A DNA stretch of 33,649 nucleotides from an uncultured Campylobacterota bacterium (GTDB lineage: Bacteria; Campylobacterota; Campylobacteria; Campylobacterales; Arcobacteraceae): the NCBI GenBank assembly GCA_903821805.1, contig CAIJNA010000180.1, positions 1 through 33,649 on the forward strand, given 5' to 3'. A program made the position numbers and the translations under genes. Positions 20,571-28,876 of this stretch are shown here, one piece after another (position 1 is the stretch's first letter; every line of letters starts with the position of its first letter). The notes below the pieces were generated by a model. It had not been told where the DNA came from, searched no databases, and worked only from the letters and a program-made list of their open reading frames with translations.

Positions 20571-21755
20571 TCAAATTTTTGAAATTGCATTTTCCAGTCT
20601 TTCAAAACCTTTATCAATTTCATCTTTTGTAATAGTAAGAGGTGGCAAAAATCTAAGCGTGCTTCGTCCACTTTTTAGAACCAATAACCCTTCATTAAAA
20701 GCTCCAGAAACAATTCTACCTAGAGTTTCATCGTCAATAATTTTAATTCCTCGCATAAGCCCAATGCCTGTTGCGTATTCCATCGTTTTAGTGTTTTTAT
20801 TTACTATTTTTTCTATCTTTTCATTGAAATATATTATTTTATCACCAAGAGAATTATCTCTTTTAATGTGCTCCAAGATTTCAAGTACAGTTAATGCAGC
20901 TGTAGTAACCAGATAATTGCCACCAAATGTGCTTCCATGGTCACCAGCTACAAGTAAATCCTTGTGTTTTGTCAGAATAGCTCCAATAGGAACCCCCCCG
21001 CCAAGACCCTTTGCAAGAGTAACGATATCAGGCTCTATGTCGTAAAGTTTACAAGTCAAAAATTCACCAGTTCTAAAAATACCAGTTTGAACCTCATCAA
21101 CAATAAGTAAAATATCTTTTTCTTTTAAGATTTTTGCTAACTTTTGTATCTCTTCTTTATCAAATGGACTAACCCCGCCTTCCCCTTGAATAAGCTCTAG
21201 CATAACAGCAACAGTTTCATTGTCGATTGTTGAATAAATATCTTCTATTTTTGGTACAAAAGTAAATCCATCTGGGTAAGGTGCAAAAGAATCACTGTGA
21301 AATTTTGCTTGCCCAGTTGCTTTCACAGTACTTATAGTTCTTCCGTGAAATGAGTGCTCAAGAGTTATAATTTTAAATCTTTTGTGTTCACCTTTGGTTC
21401 GTCCATATTTTCTTGCCATTTTGATAGCACCTTCATTGGCTTCAGCACCACTATTTGCAAAAAATACACCTACATCATATTCTGCAAGCTGATTAATTTT
21501 TTGAGCTAAAAGCGCTTGTGGTTCAATCATAAAAAGGTTTGAAATATGTGTTATATTTGTTATCTGATTGTAAATTGCATCAGCAACTTTTTTATTACCA
21601 TGTCCAACAGAAACAACACCAATCCCACTTGTGAAATCAATATAATCTTTATTATTTTCATCAAAAAGAGTAGCATTTTCACCTCTTTTGAAATTCACAT
21701 AATTTCTAGCATACGTTTGCAAAACAAATTTTTTATCTATATTTTCTAAATTCAT
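20571..21755 (-). CDS. argD: Acetylornithine aminotransferase
   Basis: 394 aa; DFTSGIGVVSVGHGNKKVADAI, FFANSGAEANEGAIKMARKYG, LIVDEVQTGIFRTGEF, TLAKGLGGGVPIGAI, GSTFGGNYLVTTAAL. Confidence 0.95.
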   Translation of the reverse strand: MNLENIDKKFVLQTYARNYVNFKRGENATLFDENNKDYIDFTSGIGVVSVGHGNKKVADAIYNQITNITHISNLFMIEPQALLAQKINQLAEYDVGVFFANSGAEANEGAIKMARKYGRTKGEHKRFKIITLEHSFHGRTISTVKATGQAKFHSDSFAPYPDGFTFVPKIEDIYSTIDNETVAVMLELIQGEGGVSPFDKEEIQKLAKILKEKDILLIVDEVQTGIFRTGEFLTCKLYDIEPDIVTLAKGLGGGVPIGAILTKHKDLLVAGDHGSTFGGNYLVTTAALTVLEILEHIKRDNSLGDKIIYFNEKIEKIVNKNTKTMEYATGIGLMRGIKIIDDETLGRIVSGAFNEGLLVLKSGRSTLRFLPPLTITKDEIDKGFERLENAISKI

Positions 21756-21803
21756 TTTTATCCTTTTAAATATTGGGCGAATTTTAACACTTTTTTTACA
21801 GAG

Positions 21804-22487
21804 TTACTTGAAGTCTAAGATTTTGTATTCACCTGATTGTAATTTTTCAATATCCCATTTGTCGAAAGTTTCTCGATGAAGTGCTTGTACTCTGTTTTGA
21901 ACAGCACCGAACATTCTTTTAACTTGGTGATATCTACCTTCAACTATTTCCAGCAATACCGTTAAATCATCAATTTTTGTTAATTTTGCAGGCAGCAGCG
22001 GTTTGTCTTCACCATGCAATAATAATTCCCCACTTGCAAAAATAGATGCTACGCTATCAGCTATAGGGTGAGCCAACGTTACTCTATAAATTTTTGGAAC
22101 ATCACTTTTTGGACTAGTTAATCTATGGTTTAATTCACCATTGTCACTTAATAAAATAGCTCCAGTCGTATCCCTGTCAAGTCTTCCGATTGTAGAAAGC
22201 TTTGGATTTCTATTTTGCCATCTTAATGGAAGCAGTGAATATATTAATTTTCCACTGTCATCATGTGAACACACCACACCCTCTGGTTTATTCATTAAAA
22301 TCGTTAAAGACTCGCTATCAAGAGGCTCATTATCAATAGTAATTGATGAATGTTTTACTTTTTTTGATACATCAAATATTCGTAAATCATTTTCTTTTAC
22401 TTCATGAATTCTCAAAAACTTTTTTGCTTCACCTCTTGTGCAATATCCTAACTTTGATAAATAAGCATCTAATCTTTTTGAAGTCAT
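21804..22487 (-). CDS. rRNA pseudouridine synthase (RsuA/RluB/E/F family)
   Basis: S4-like N-terminus (RLDAYLSKLGYCTRGEAKKFLR), NKPEGVVCSHDDSG, STIGRLDRDTTGAILLSDNGELNHRLTSPK, EGRYHQVKRMFGAVQNRVQALHR. Confidence 0.9.
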   Translation of the reverse strand: MTSKRLDAYLSKLGYCTRGEAKKFLRIHEVKENDLRIFDVSKKVKHSSITIDNEPLDSESLTILMNKPEGVVCSHDDSGKLIYSLLPLRWQNRNPKLSTIGRLDRDTTGAILLSDNGELNHRLTSPKSDVPKIYRVTLAHPIADSVASIFASGELLLHGEDKPLLPAKLTKIDDLTVLLEIVEGRYHQVKRMFGAVQNRVQALHRETFDKWDIEKLQSGEYKILDFK

Positions 22488-22718
22488 GTTTTACCTTTAG
22501 TCTTATTTTTTTGAAATATTATCATTTATCGACATAATTTAGTACTTTTGATGGGCTGAATTATTATCTATTTTTGCATGACAATAGCAAATTTTTATTT
22601 TTCATTATCGTTTGAAGCATTAAAGAAAATTGTATTTGTGATATATTTTTTGTAATATTCTATTTTTTGTTACTAAAAGTAACTAATCTTAAGCAAGATG
22701 TCTATACTATTCTTTAAA

Positions 22719-22740
22719 ATTAAAATGCTATTAAAATGCT
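22719..22740. repeat. Perfect tandem duplication of ATTAAAATGCT (2 x 11 bp) upstream of acs
   Basis: Direct reading: ATTAAAATGCT ATTAAAATGCT followed by ATTT. Confidence 0.9.
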
Positions 22741-22752
22741 ATTTAGTACATT

Positions 22753-22758
22753 TATAAT
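22753..22758 (+). promoter_or_regulatory. Candidate -10 box (TATAAT) for acs
   Basis: TATAAT 41 bp before the acs ATG, 12 bp downstream of the 11-bp tandem repeat. Confidence 0.5.
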
Positions 22759-22799
22759 AGATTTACTAATATCAAACTAAAAAATATGGAGACTAAACA

Positions 22800-24761
22800 A
22801 TGGATAATATTTTCAATCCGATTAAATCAAGATTTAACAACCCAGCTTTTAAAAATATGTGTGAATATAATGAGCTTATGGATGAATTCAAAACAGATTA
22901 TGAAGGGACTTGGGCAAAATTCGCGAATGAAAAAATCGACTGGTTTAAACCTTATGATACTATTCTAGACGAAACTAATGCGCCATTTTACAAATGGTTT
23001 GTTGGCGGTAAAATGAATGTTGCTCACCAATGTGTTGATAGACATCTTGCAACAAAAAAGAACAAAGCAGCGATTATTTTTGAAGGTGACAATGGAGACC
23101 AAAGAATTATTACTTATCGAGAGCTTGCTTACGAAGTAAACAAAACTGCAAATATGTTCAAAAATCAATTTGACATAAAAAAAGGTGATCGAGTTATTGT
23201 TTATATGCCAATGATCCCAGAAGCAGCTATTACTATGTTAGCATGTGCTAAATTAGGTGCTATTCACTCTATAGTATTTGGTGGATTTTCTGCTGAAGCT
23301 TTAAGAGATAGAATTATTGATGCAGAAGCTAAGCTTGTTGTAACTTCAGATGGAGCATTTAGAAAAGGTAGCCCTTATATGCTAAAACCAGTTGTTGATC
23401 AAGCTTTAGAAAGCGGTTGCGAATGTGTTAAAAAAGTTTGCGTTGTTGAAAGAAATCATGAAGATATCACTTGGGTATCAGGTAGAGATTATAGTTACAA
23501 TGAGCTTATAAAGTTTGAGTCAAGCAAATGTGAGCCTGAAATGATGGACAGTGAAGATCCATTGTTCTTACTCTATACAAGTGGAAGTACTGGTAAGCCA
23601 AAAGGCGTTCAACATTCAAGTGCTGGATATATACTTTGGGCTCAAATGACAATGGAATGGGTTTTTGATATAAAAGACAACGATACATATTGGTGTACTG
23701 CTGATGTTGGTTGGATTACAGGACATACTTATATTGTTTACGGACCGCTCGCAGCAGGTGCTACAACAGTAATGTTTGAAGGTGTTCCAACTTTCCCAGA
23801 TGCTGGAAGATGCTGGAAAATGGTTGAGGAGTATAAAATTAATCAATTCTATACAGCTCCAACTGCAATCAGAATGCTTCATAAAATGGGAGCAGATGAG
23901 CCAAGTAAATATGACTTATCGAGTTTAAGAATTTTAGGAACAGTTGGTGAGCCTATAGATCCTCCAGCATGGAAATGGTATTATGAAGAAGTTGGTGGAA
24001 GCAGATGTTCAATTGTTGATACTTATTGGCAAACTGAAACAGGTGGACACATGATATCTCCACTGCCTGCAGCTACTCCAATTAAACCAGCTTGTGCAAC
24101 GTTTGCGCTTCCAGGTATTATGGCTGAAATAATCGAAGCTGATGGAACACCAACTGAAATCGGAGAAAAAGGTTTTATGTGTATTACAAAACCTTGGCCA
24201 GCAATGATTAGAAATATTTGGGGAGATAGCGAAAGATTTGTAAAATCATACTTTGGTGATTGTAAAAAAGATGGTAAACCTGTTTATTTTACAGGTGACG
24301 GTGCCATGATGAGTGAAGACAAATATATTACAATTACAGGAAGAACAGATGATGTTATAAATGTAAGTGGACACAGAATGGGAACGGCTGAAGTTGAATC
24401 TGCTATTAAAAAACATCCAAATGTTGCAGCGGTTGCAGTTGTTGGTAAGCCTCATGATATTAAAGGTGAGGGAATTTTTGCTTATATCGTATTAAAATCA
24501 GTAGCAAGTGAAGAAGCTAATCAAACTGCAGATGAACTTGAACTTTCTAAAGAAATTAATAAAATTATTAAAAATGAAATTGGCGCAATAGCACTTTGTG
24601 ATGAAATGGCTTTTGTTCCAGATCTTCCAAAAACAAGAAGTGGAAAAATCATGAGAAGAATTCTTAGAAGCATTGTAAAAGGTGAAGAGATCACACAAGA
24701 TACATCTACTCTAGAAGATCCATCAATAGTAGGAAAAATAGAAAAAATTGTAAGAGGTTAA
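22800..24761 (+). CDS. acs: Acetyl-CoA synthetase (AMP-forming)
   Basis: 653 aa; [91 protein letters not shown] (acetylatable Lys motif). Confidence 0.98.
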   Translation: MDNIFNPIKSRFNNPAFKNMCEYNELMDEFKTDYEGTWAKFANEKIDWFKPYDTILDETNAPFYKWFVGGKMNVAHQCVDRHLATKKNKAAIIFEGDNGDQRIITYRELAYEVNKTANMFKNQFDIKKGDRVIVYMPMIPEAAITMLACAKLGAIHSIVFGGFSAEALRDRIIDAEAKLVVTSDGAFRKGSPYMLKPVVDQALESGCECVKKVCVVERNHEDITWVSGRDYSYNELIKFESSKCEPEMMDSEDPLFLLYTSGSTGKPKGVQHSSAGYILWAQMTMEWVFDIKDNDTYWCTADVGWITGHTYIVYGPLAAGATTVMFEGVPTFPDAGRCWKMVEEYKINQFYTAPTAIRMLHKMGADEPSKYDLSSLRILGTVGEPIDPPAWKWYYEEVGGSRCSIVDTYWQTETGGHMISPLPAATPIKPACATFALPGIMAEIIEADGTPTEIGEKGFMCITKPWPAMIRNIWGDSERFVKSYFGDCKKDGKPVYFTGDGAMMSEDKYITITGRTDDVINVSGHRMGTAEVESAIKKHPNVAAVAVVGKPHDIKGEGIFAYIVLKSVASEEANQTADELELSKEINKIIKNEIGAIALCDEMAFVPDLPKTRSGKIMRRILRSIVKGEEITQDTSTLEDPSIVGKIEKIVRG

Positions 24762-24804
24762 TTTATTTTTTCTTCAATAAATACGGGAAAAATAGCAAAA
24801 ATAC

Positions 24805-24833
24805 TTTACAAATAAAAATATTTTTGCTAAAAT
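24805..24833 (+). promoter_or_regulatory. Candidate sigma70 promoter for tRNA-Gly: TTTACA-N17-TAAAAT
   Basis: TTTACA at 24805-24810, TAAAAT at 24828-24833, 17-bp spacer, tRNA begins 33 bp later. Confidence 0.6.
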
Positions 24834-24866
24834 CCCATCTCATTTTCAAATGTAAATGAGAGCAAT

Positions 24867-24941
24867 GCGGGAGTAGCTCAGGGGTAGAGCACAACCTTGC
24901 CAAGGTTGGGGTCGCGGGTTCGAATCCCGTCTCCCGCTCCA
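24867..24941 (+). tRNA. tRNA-Gly (anticodon GCC), CCA encoded
   Basis: Cloverleaf: acceptor GCGGGAG/CTCCCGC, D arm GCTC..GAGC, anticodon arm CAACC-TTGCCAA-GGTTG, T arm GCGGG-TTCGAAT-CCCGT, T discriminator + CCA. Confidence 0.97.
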
Positions 24942-25059
24942 TTTCTTAATTAAAATAAATCAAAATCACAAAACTCATACTAATAGATTACTCTTTTACC
25001 ATGACAGAAGTAAAACAAGTGTAATATCACATATCCAAATAAAAAAGAGAGAACAAATA

Positions 25060-25608
25060 ATGGACGAAAAATTATTAAATAGAGCTAATCATAAATGTGA
25101 ATTATGTGGTTCAACTGAAAATCTTAGTGCGATGGAAGTTGCACCAAGTGACGGAAGTATAGATCAAAGTATTTGTATTTGTGATGTTTGTCGTGAACAA
25201 GTTGAAGACAACAGTAAACTTGATTCAAATAATATGCATTGTTTAAGTGACAGTATGTGGAGTGAAGTTCCTGCTGTTCAAGTTGTTTCATATAGATTGC
25301 TAAAAAAGTTAAATAATCAAGAATTGCTTGACATGCTTTATTTGGAAGATGATGTAAAGACATGGGCTGAAAATGAAGCAGAAGGTCCTGAAGGGCAAGA
25401 GCTTCCAAAAGATAGCAATGGTACCGTTTTAAATCAAGGCGATAGCGTAACTATCATCAAAGATTTGGAAGTTAAAGGTGCTAACTTTACTGCTAAACGA
25501 GGAACTTTAGTCAAAGGAATTGCGTTAAATGGAAATCCAGAGCAAGTTGAAGGGAAAGTAAACGGGACAAGAATTGTTCTGTTGTCATGCTTTTTAAAGA
25601 AAGTATAA
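25060..25608 (+). CDS. PhnA/YjdM-like zinc-ribbon protein
   Basis: KCELCGSTENLSAMEV...ICICDVCREQVE zinc ribbon; C-terminal KDSNGTVLNQGDSVTIIKDLEVKGANFTAKRGTLVKGIAL..NPEQVEGKVNGTRIVLLSCFLKKV. Confidence 0.88.
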   Translation: MDEKLLNRANHKCELCGSTENLSAMEVAPSDGSIDQSICICDVCREQVEDNSKLDSNNMHCLSDSMWSEVPAVQVVSYRLLKKLNNQELLDMLYLEDDVKTWAENEAEGPEGQELPKDSNGTVLNQGDSVTIIKDLEVKGANFTAKRGTLVKGIALNGNPEQVEGKVNGTRIVLLSCFLKKV

Positions 25609-25635
25609 GAGGCTTTTAGATACTCTTTCAAACTT

Positions 25636-25654
25636 TTATCAACACTGTTGATAA
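25636..25654 (+). promoter_or_regulatory. 19-bp palindrome TTATCAACA-C-TGTTGATAA in the rpsO leader
   Basis: Perfect 9-bp arms about a single C, about 33 bp before the rpsO start. Confidence 0.5.
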
Positions 25655-25686
25655 TTGAATAAAATATACCAATCAAGGAGGTCATG

Positions 25687-25959
25687 ATGGCTTTAGATCA
25701 GGACATAAAACAAGAGATAATCTCAACATACAGAAGAGATGAAAAAGATACAGGTTCAGCGGAAGTTCAAATCGCTATATTAACAAAACAAATTGTTGTT
25801 TTAACAGAGCACCTAAAAATTAACAAAAAAGACCATTCATCAAGACTTGGACTTTTAAAAATGGTTGGAAAAAGAAAAAGACTTCTTACTTACCTAAGAA
25901 GAACTAATTATGCAACTTTTACAAAAATCGTACAAGAGTTAGGAATCAGAGCTAAATAA
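25687..25959 (+). CDS. rpsO: 30S ribosomal protein S15
   Basis: [70 protein letters not shown]; preceded by AAGGAGG. Track start (25684) gives MMAL; start at 25687 fits SD spacing. Confidence 0.98.
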   Translation: MALDQDIKQEIISTYRRDEKDTGSAEVQIAILTKQIVVLTEHLKINKKDHSSRLGLLKMVGKRKRLLTYLRRTNYATFTKIVQELGIRAK

Positions 25960-25980
25960 TTTTAGTTTATGATGACAAAA

Positions 25981-26009
25981 GCCCGGACATTTATGTTCGG
26001 GCTTTTTTT
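25981..26009 (+). terminator. Intrinsic terminator after rpsO
   Basis: GCCCGGACAT-TT-ATGTTCGGGC followed by TTTTTTT; G-T wobble in stem. Confidence 0.92.
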
Positions 26010-26069
26010 ATGTCTATATTAGAATTAGTAAAAATATTCTTAAATAGTAAAACGAGTAATTTTTAGCAA

Positions 26070-26104
26070 TAAAAAAAGCCTAGCTATAAATAGCTAGGCT
26101 TTTA
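26070..26104 (-). terminator. Intrinsic terminator for the cytochrome c gene (also terminator-like on + strand)
   Basis: AAAAAAA-AGCCTAGCTA-TAAA-TAGCTAGGCT-TTT: perfect 10-bp stem at 26077-26086/26091-26100. Confidence 0.88.
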
Positions 26105-26125
26105 AAACTTTATCAAATGATAAAA

Positions 26126-26398
26126 TTATTTTCCAAGACCTGTTGAAGCTAAATCAGCGTCACTATATTTAGCAACTTGACCTTTCATAACACCAGCCAT
26201 AGCTCCACCGTAAGTTCCAGCTTTATAACCTTTAAGTGCATGAGTAACATCTGCTTTAGTCAGATCTTTAACAATTTTAGATTTTCCTAATGCTGCTTTT
26301 TCAAAGTTTTGACCATGGCAACCTTTACAAGCGCCTAACTCAACAGCACCAAATGCTGCAACTCCACAAATTAATGTAGCTAATACAATTTTTTTCAT
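26126..26398 (-). CDS. Small class I c-type cytochrome (c553-like), periplasmic
   Basis: Signal peptide MKKIVLATLICGVAAFGA, heme motif CKGCH, candidate Met ligand in AMAGVMKGQVAKYSDADL. Confidence 0.88.
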   Translation of the reverse strand: MKKIVLATLICGVAAFGAVELGACKGCHGQNFEKAALGKSKIVKDLTKADVTHALKGYKAGTYGGAMAGVMKGQVAKYSDADLASTGLGK

Positions 26399-26474
26399 GT
26401 TTGTCTCCTATTTTTGATTGACTGAAAATATACAACGTATCAACTTTAACTATTCTTAGTGTAAAATCAAAAAT

Positions 26475-27071
26475 ATGAAAAAACTTGTGTTAAATATTAA
26501 TAAGCTTACTTTTGGTTACACTAAACAAAAATTAATCTATCAAGATTTTAATTTGAAGTTGTATCGTGGTGAGATTAAAAGTGTTGTTGGAAGCAGTGGA
26601 AGTGGCAAGAGCACACTGTTTGAGCTAATTACAAATAATATAAAACCCATTAAAGGGGAACTGAAATCACTAAAAATAAGTTCTATCTATCAAGACCCAT
26701 ATGGCTCGTTTCATCCAACATATACGATACAAAATCAGCTTAATGATATCATTGATGACTTTTCAGAATTGCCATTTCTTCTTGAACGTTTTGGGTTGAG
26801 TTTGGATTTCTTAAATAAAAAACCACACCAATTAAGTGGAGGACAGCTTCAAAGATGCAGTATAATTAGGGCTATACTTATGAAGCCAGATCTCCTTTTA
26901 GCAGATGAGCCTACAAGTGCACTTGATAATATAATTGCACTTGATGTTATGAAAGTTTTAATAAGTTTTGTAGATAGATTTGGAATTTTACTGATTACTC
27001 ATGATGAAGATTTGGCTCGTTGGTGTAGTGATGAGATAATAAATATAGAAAATAATAAAATAAGGAAATAA
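26475..27071 (+). CDS. ABC transporter ATP-binding protein (oligopeptide/nickel-like subfamily)
   Basis: Walker A GSSGSGKST, Q-loop IYQDPYGSFHP, signature LSGGQLQR, Walker B LLLADEPTSALD, H-loop LITHDED. Confidence 0.9.
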   Translation: MKKLVLNINKLTFGYTKQKLIYQDFNLKLYRGEIKSVVGSSGSGKSTLFELITNNIKPIKGELKSLKISSIYQDPYGSFHPTYTIQNQLNDIIDDFSELPFLLERFGLSLDFLNKKPHQLSGGQLQRCSIIRAILMKPDLLLADEPTSALDNIIALDVMKVLISFVDRFGILLITHDEDLARWCSDEIINIENNKIRK

Positions 27072-27073
27072 TT

Positions 27074-27787
27074 TTGGAATATATGTTCGCTTTTAATAAA
27101 ATACTCTCATCGCTTTTAATGCCTTTCTCGATAGGCTTATTTTTAATTCTTTTTGGAATCATTTTTCTTTTTAAGAGAAAAATACAAAAAGCAAAAGCAT
27201 TTTTAATTATCGGTATTATTTGGACTATGATTATTTCTCACAGCTCGTTTGCGAATCTTTTACTAGCACCTCTTGAAAATTCTTATCCAAAACTACAATC
27301 AGTCCCAGAACATGCAAAATATATTGTTTTTCTTGGTGGTGATATGGAAAATAGAGGTTGGGAAGTATTAAAGCAATACAATAAAATACATGGAGCTAAA
27401 ATAATCACATCTGGATACGAAGGAAGAGGGTCTACCCCAGAAGCAATACGAACAGCAGCCATAATAAAAGATGCAGGCATTATTGGTGAAGATATTTTGA
27501 TTTATCCAAAACCAAAAGACACGAGAGAAGAAGCTAAAAATATCAAAAATATACTTCGCAATGAAAGATTTATACTAGTTACATCAGCATATCACATGCA
27601 AAGAGCAATGATTATATTTGAAAGTGAAGGGATGAAACCAATTCCAGCACCAACTGATTTCTTAATAAAAGATAGTGATACAGCAATATCTCTTCCTGAT
27701 GGATATAGTCTTCAAAAAACAGAAAAAGCTTGGCATGAGTATCTAGGTATATTTTGGGCAAAGATAGTTAACCTTTTAGTTGATTAA
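27074..27787 (+). CDS. YdcF/ElyC-like DUF218 protein
   Basis: Two N-terminal hydrophobic segments, YIVFLGGDMENRG, IITSGYEGRGSTPEAIRTAAII, YPKPKDTREEAKNIK, LVTSAYHMQRAMIIFE. TTG start in track; ATG alternative at MFAFNK. Confidence 0.88.
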   Translation: MEYMFAFNKILSSLLMPFSIGLFLILFGIIFLFKRKIQKAKAFLIIGIIWTMIISHSSFANLLLAPLENSYPKLQSVPEHAKYIVFLGGDMENRGWEVLKQYNKIHGAKIITSGYEGRGSTPEAIRTAAIIKDAGIIGEDILIYPKPKDTREEAKNIKNILRNERFILVTSAYHMQRAMIIFESEGMKPIPAPTDFLIKDSDTAISLPDGYSLQKTEKAWHEYLGIFWAKIVNLLVD

Positions 27788-27900
27788 TGGTAAACTTCAA
27801 CATTATTCAAAACTAAACATGAATGTTAATAATGCTTATCAAATAGTATATTTAAGATTCTGGTGTGAGAAAAATGAACAACAATTAAGGACAAAATAAT

Positions 27901-28779
27901 ATGACAAAATGTGGCTATGTAAGTACCGTAGGTCGACCGAATGCAGGGAAAAGTTCTCTTTTAAACTGGTTGGTTGGAGAAAAAATTAATATGGTATCGC
28001 ACAAAGCAAATGCCACAAGAAAAAGATCAAATACAATCGTAATGAATGGAGATGATCAAATTATTTTTGTCGATACTCCAGGGCTTCATCATCAAGAAAA
28101 ACTAATCAATCAATTTATGCTAGAAGAAGCACTAAAAGCTATTGGCGAATGTGATTTGATATTATTCTTGGCACCTGTTACAGATAAAATTGTTCATTAT
28201 GAAAGATTTCTTGAAGAACACAAAAAAGAGACGCCACATATTCTTCTTCTTACAAAAACAGATTTTGTTACGACTGCTGAGGTTATGGCTAAAATAGAAG
28301 AATATAAGCAATATAGCGATAAATATAAAGCAATAATTCCAATCTCAATCAAAAAGGGTAAGAAACAAAATCTTATTTTGGACGAAGTTGTTAAATATCT
28401 TCCAGAGCAACCATATCTTTTTGACACAGAAATTCTTACAACTACGAATCTAAGAGATATTTATAGAGAATTTATTAGGGAATCAGTATTTGATAATATT
28501 AGCGATGAAATACCTTATGAAGCAGATGTGATAGTAAATAAGGTTGAAGAAAAACCAAAGGTTGAAGTTATCAAAGCAACTATAGTTGTTGAAAAGCAAA
28601 CCCAAAAAGGGATGATAATAGGCGAAGGTGGAATTGCAATTAAAAGAATAGGTCTTAATGCTAGAAAGAAAATTGAAAAACTTATTGGCAAAACAGTCTA
28701 TCTTGAATTATTTGTATCTGTTAAAAAAGGCTGGAGTAAAAACAAAGAGGGATTAAGAGAGCTTGGATACGATTTTTAA
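27901..28779 (+). CDS. era: GTPase Era
   Basis: GRPNAGKSSLLNWLVGEKINMVSHKANATRKR, DTPGLHH, TKTD, C-terminal KH region GMIIGEGGIAIKRIGLNARKKIEKLIGKTVYLELFVSVKKGW. Confidence 0.97.
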   Translation: MTKCGYVSTVGRPNAGKSSLLNWLVGEKINMVSHKANATRKRSNTIVMNGDDQIIFVDTPGLHHQEKLINQFMLEEALKAIGECDLILFLAPVTDKIVHYERFLEEHKKETPHILLLTKTDFVTTAEVMAKIEEYKQYSDKYKAIIPISIKKGKKQNLILDEVVKYLPEQPYLFDTEILTTTNLRDIYREFIRESVFDNISDEIPYEADVIVNKVEEKPKVEVIKATIVVEKQTQKGMIIGEGGIAIKRIGLNARKKIEKLIGKTVYLELFVSVKKGWSKNKEGLRELGYDF

Positions 28780-28876
28780 AGATTCGCACCAACTTTAATA
28801 TTGGTATTTGCTGTCTTGTTAGTTGGCTCAATATAAATTGATAAGCAGTAACAGATTATTAATAATACCAGCGGTG

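Noticed and set aside
20314-20916. 200 aa plus-strand ORF antisense to the midA-like and argD genes
   Set aside because: Lies opposite two strongly supported CDSs; composition is typical of reverse-complement translation and there is no recognisable domain.
23506-24698. Multiple minus-strand ORFs within acs
   Set aside because: Antisense to highly conserved acetyl-CoA synthetase motifs; no domains or RBS support.
25060-25608. phnA-like gene as evidence for phosphonate metabolism
   Set aside because: The YjdM/PhnA name is historical; no C-P lyase or phosphonatase genes are present in the window.
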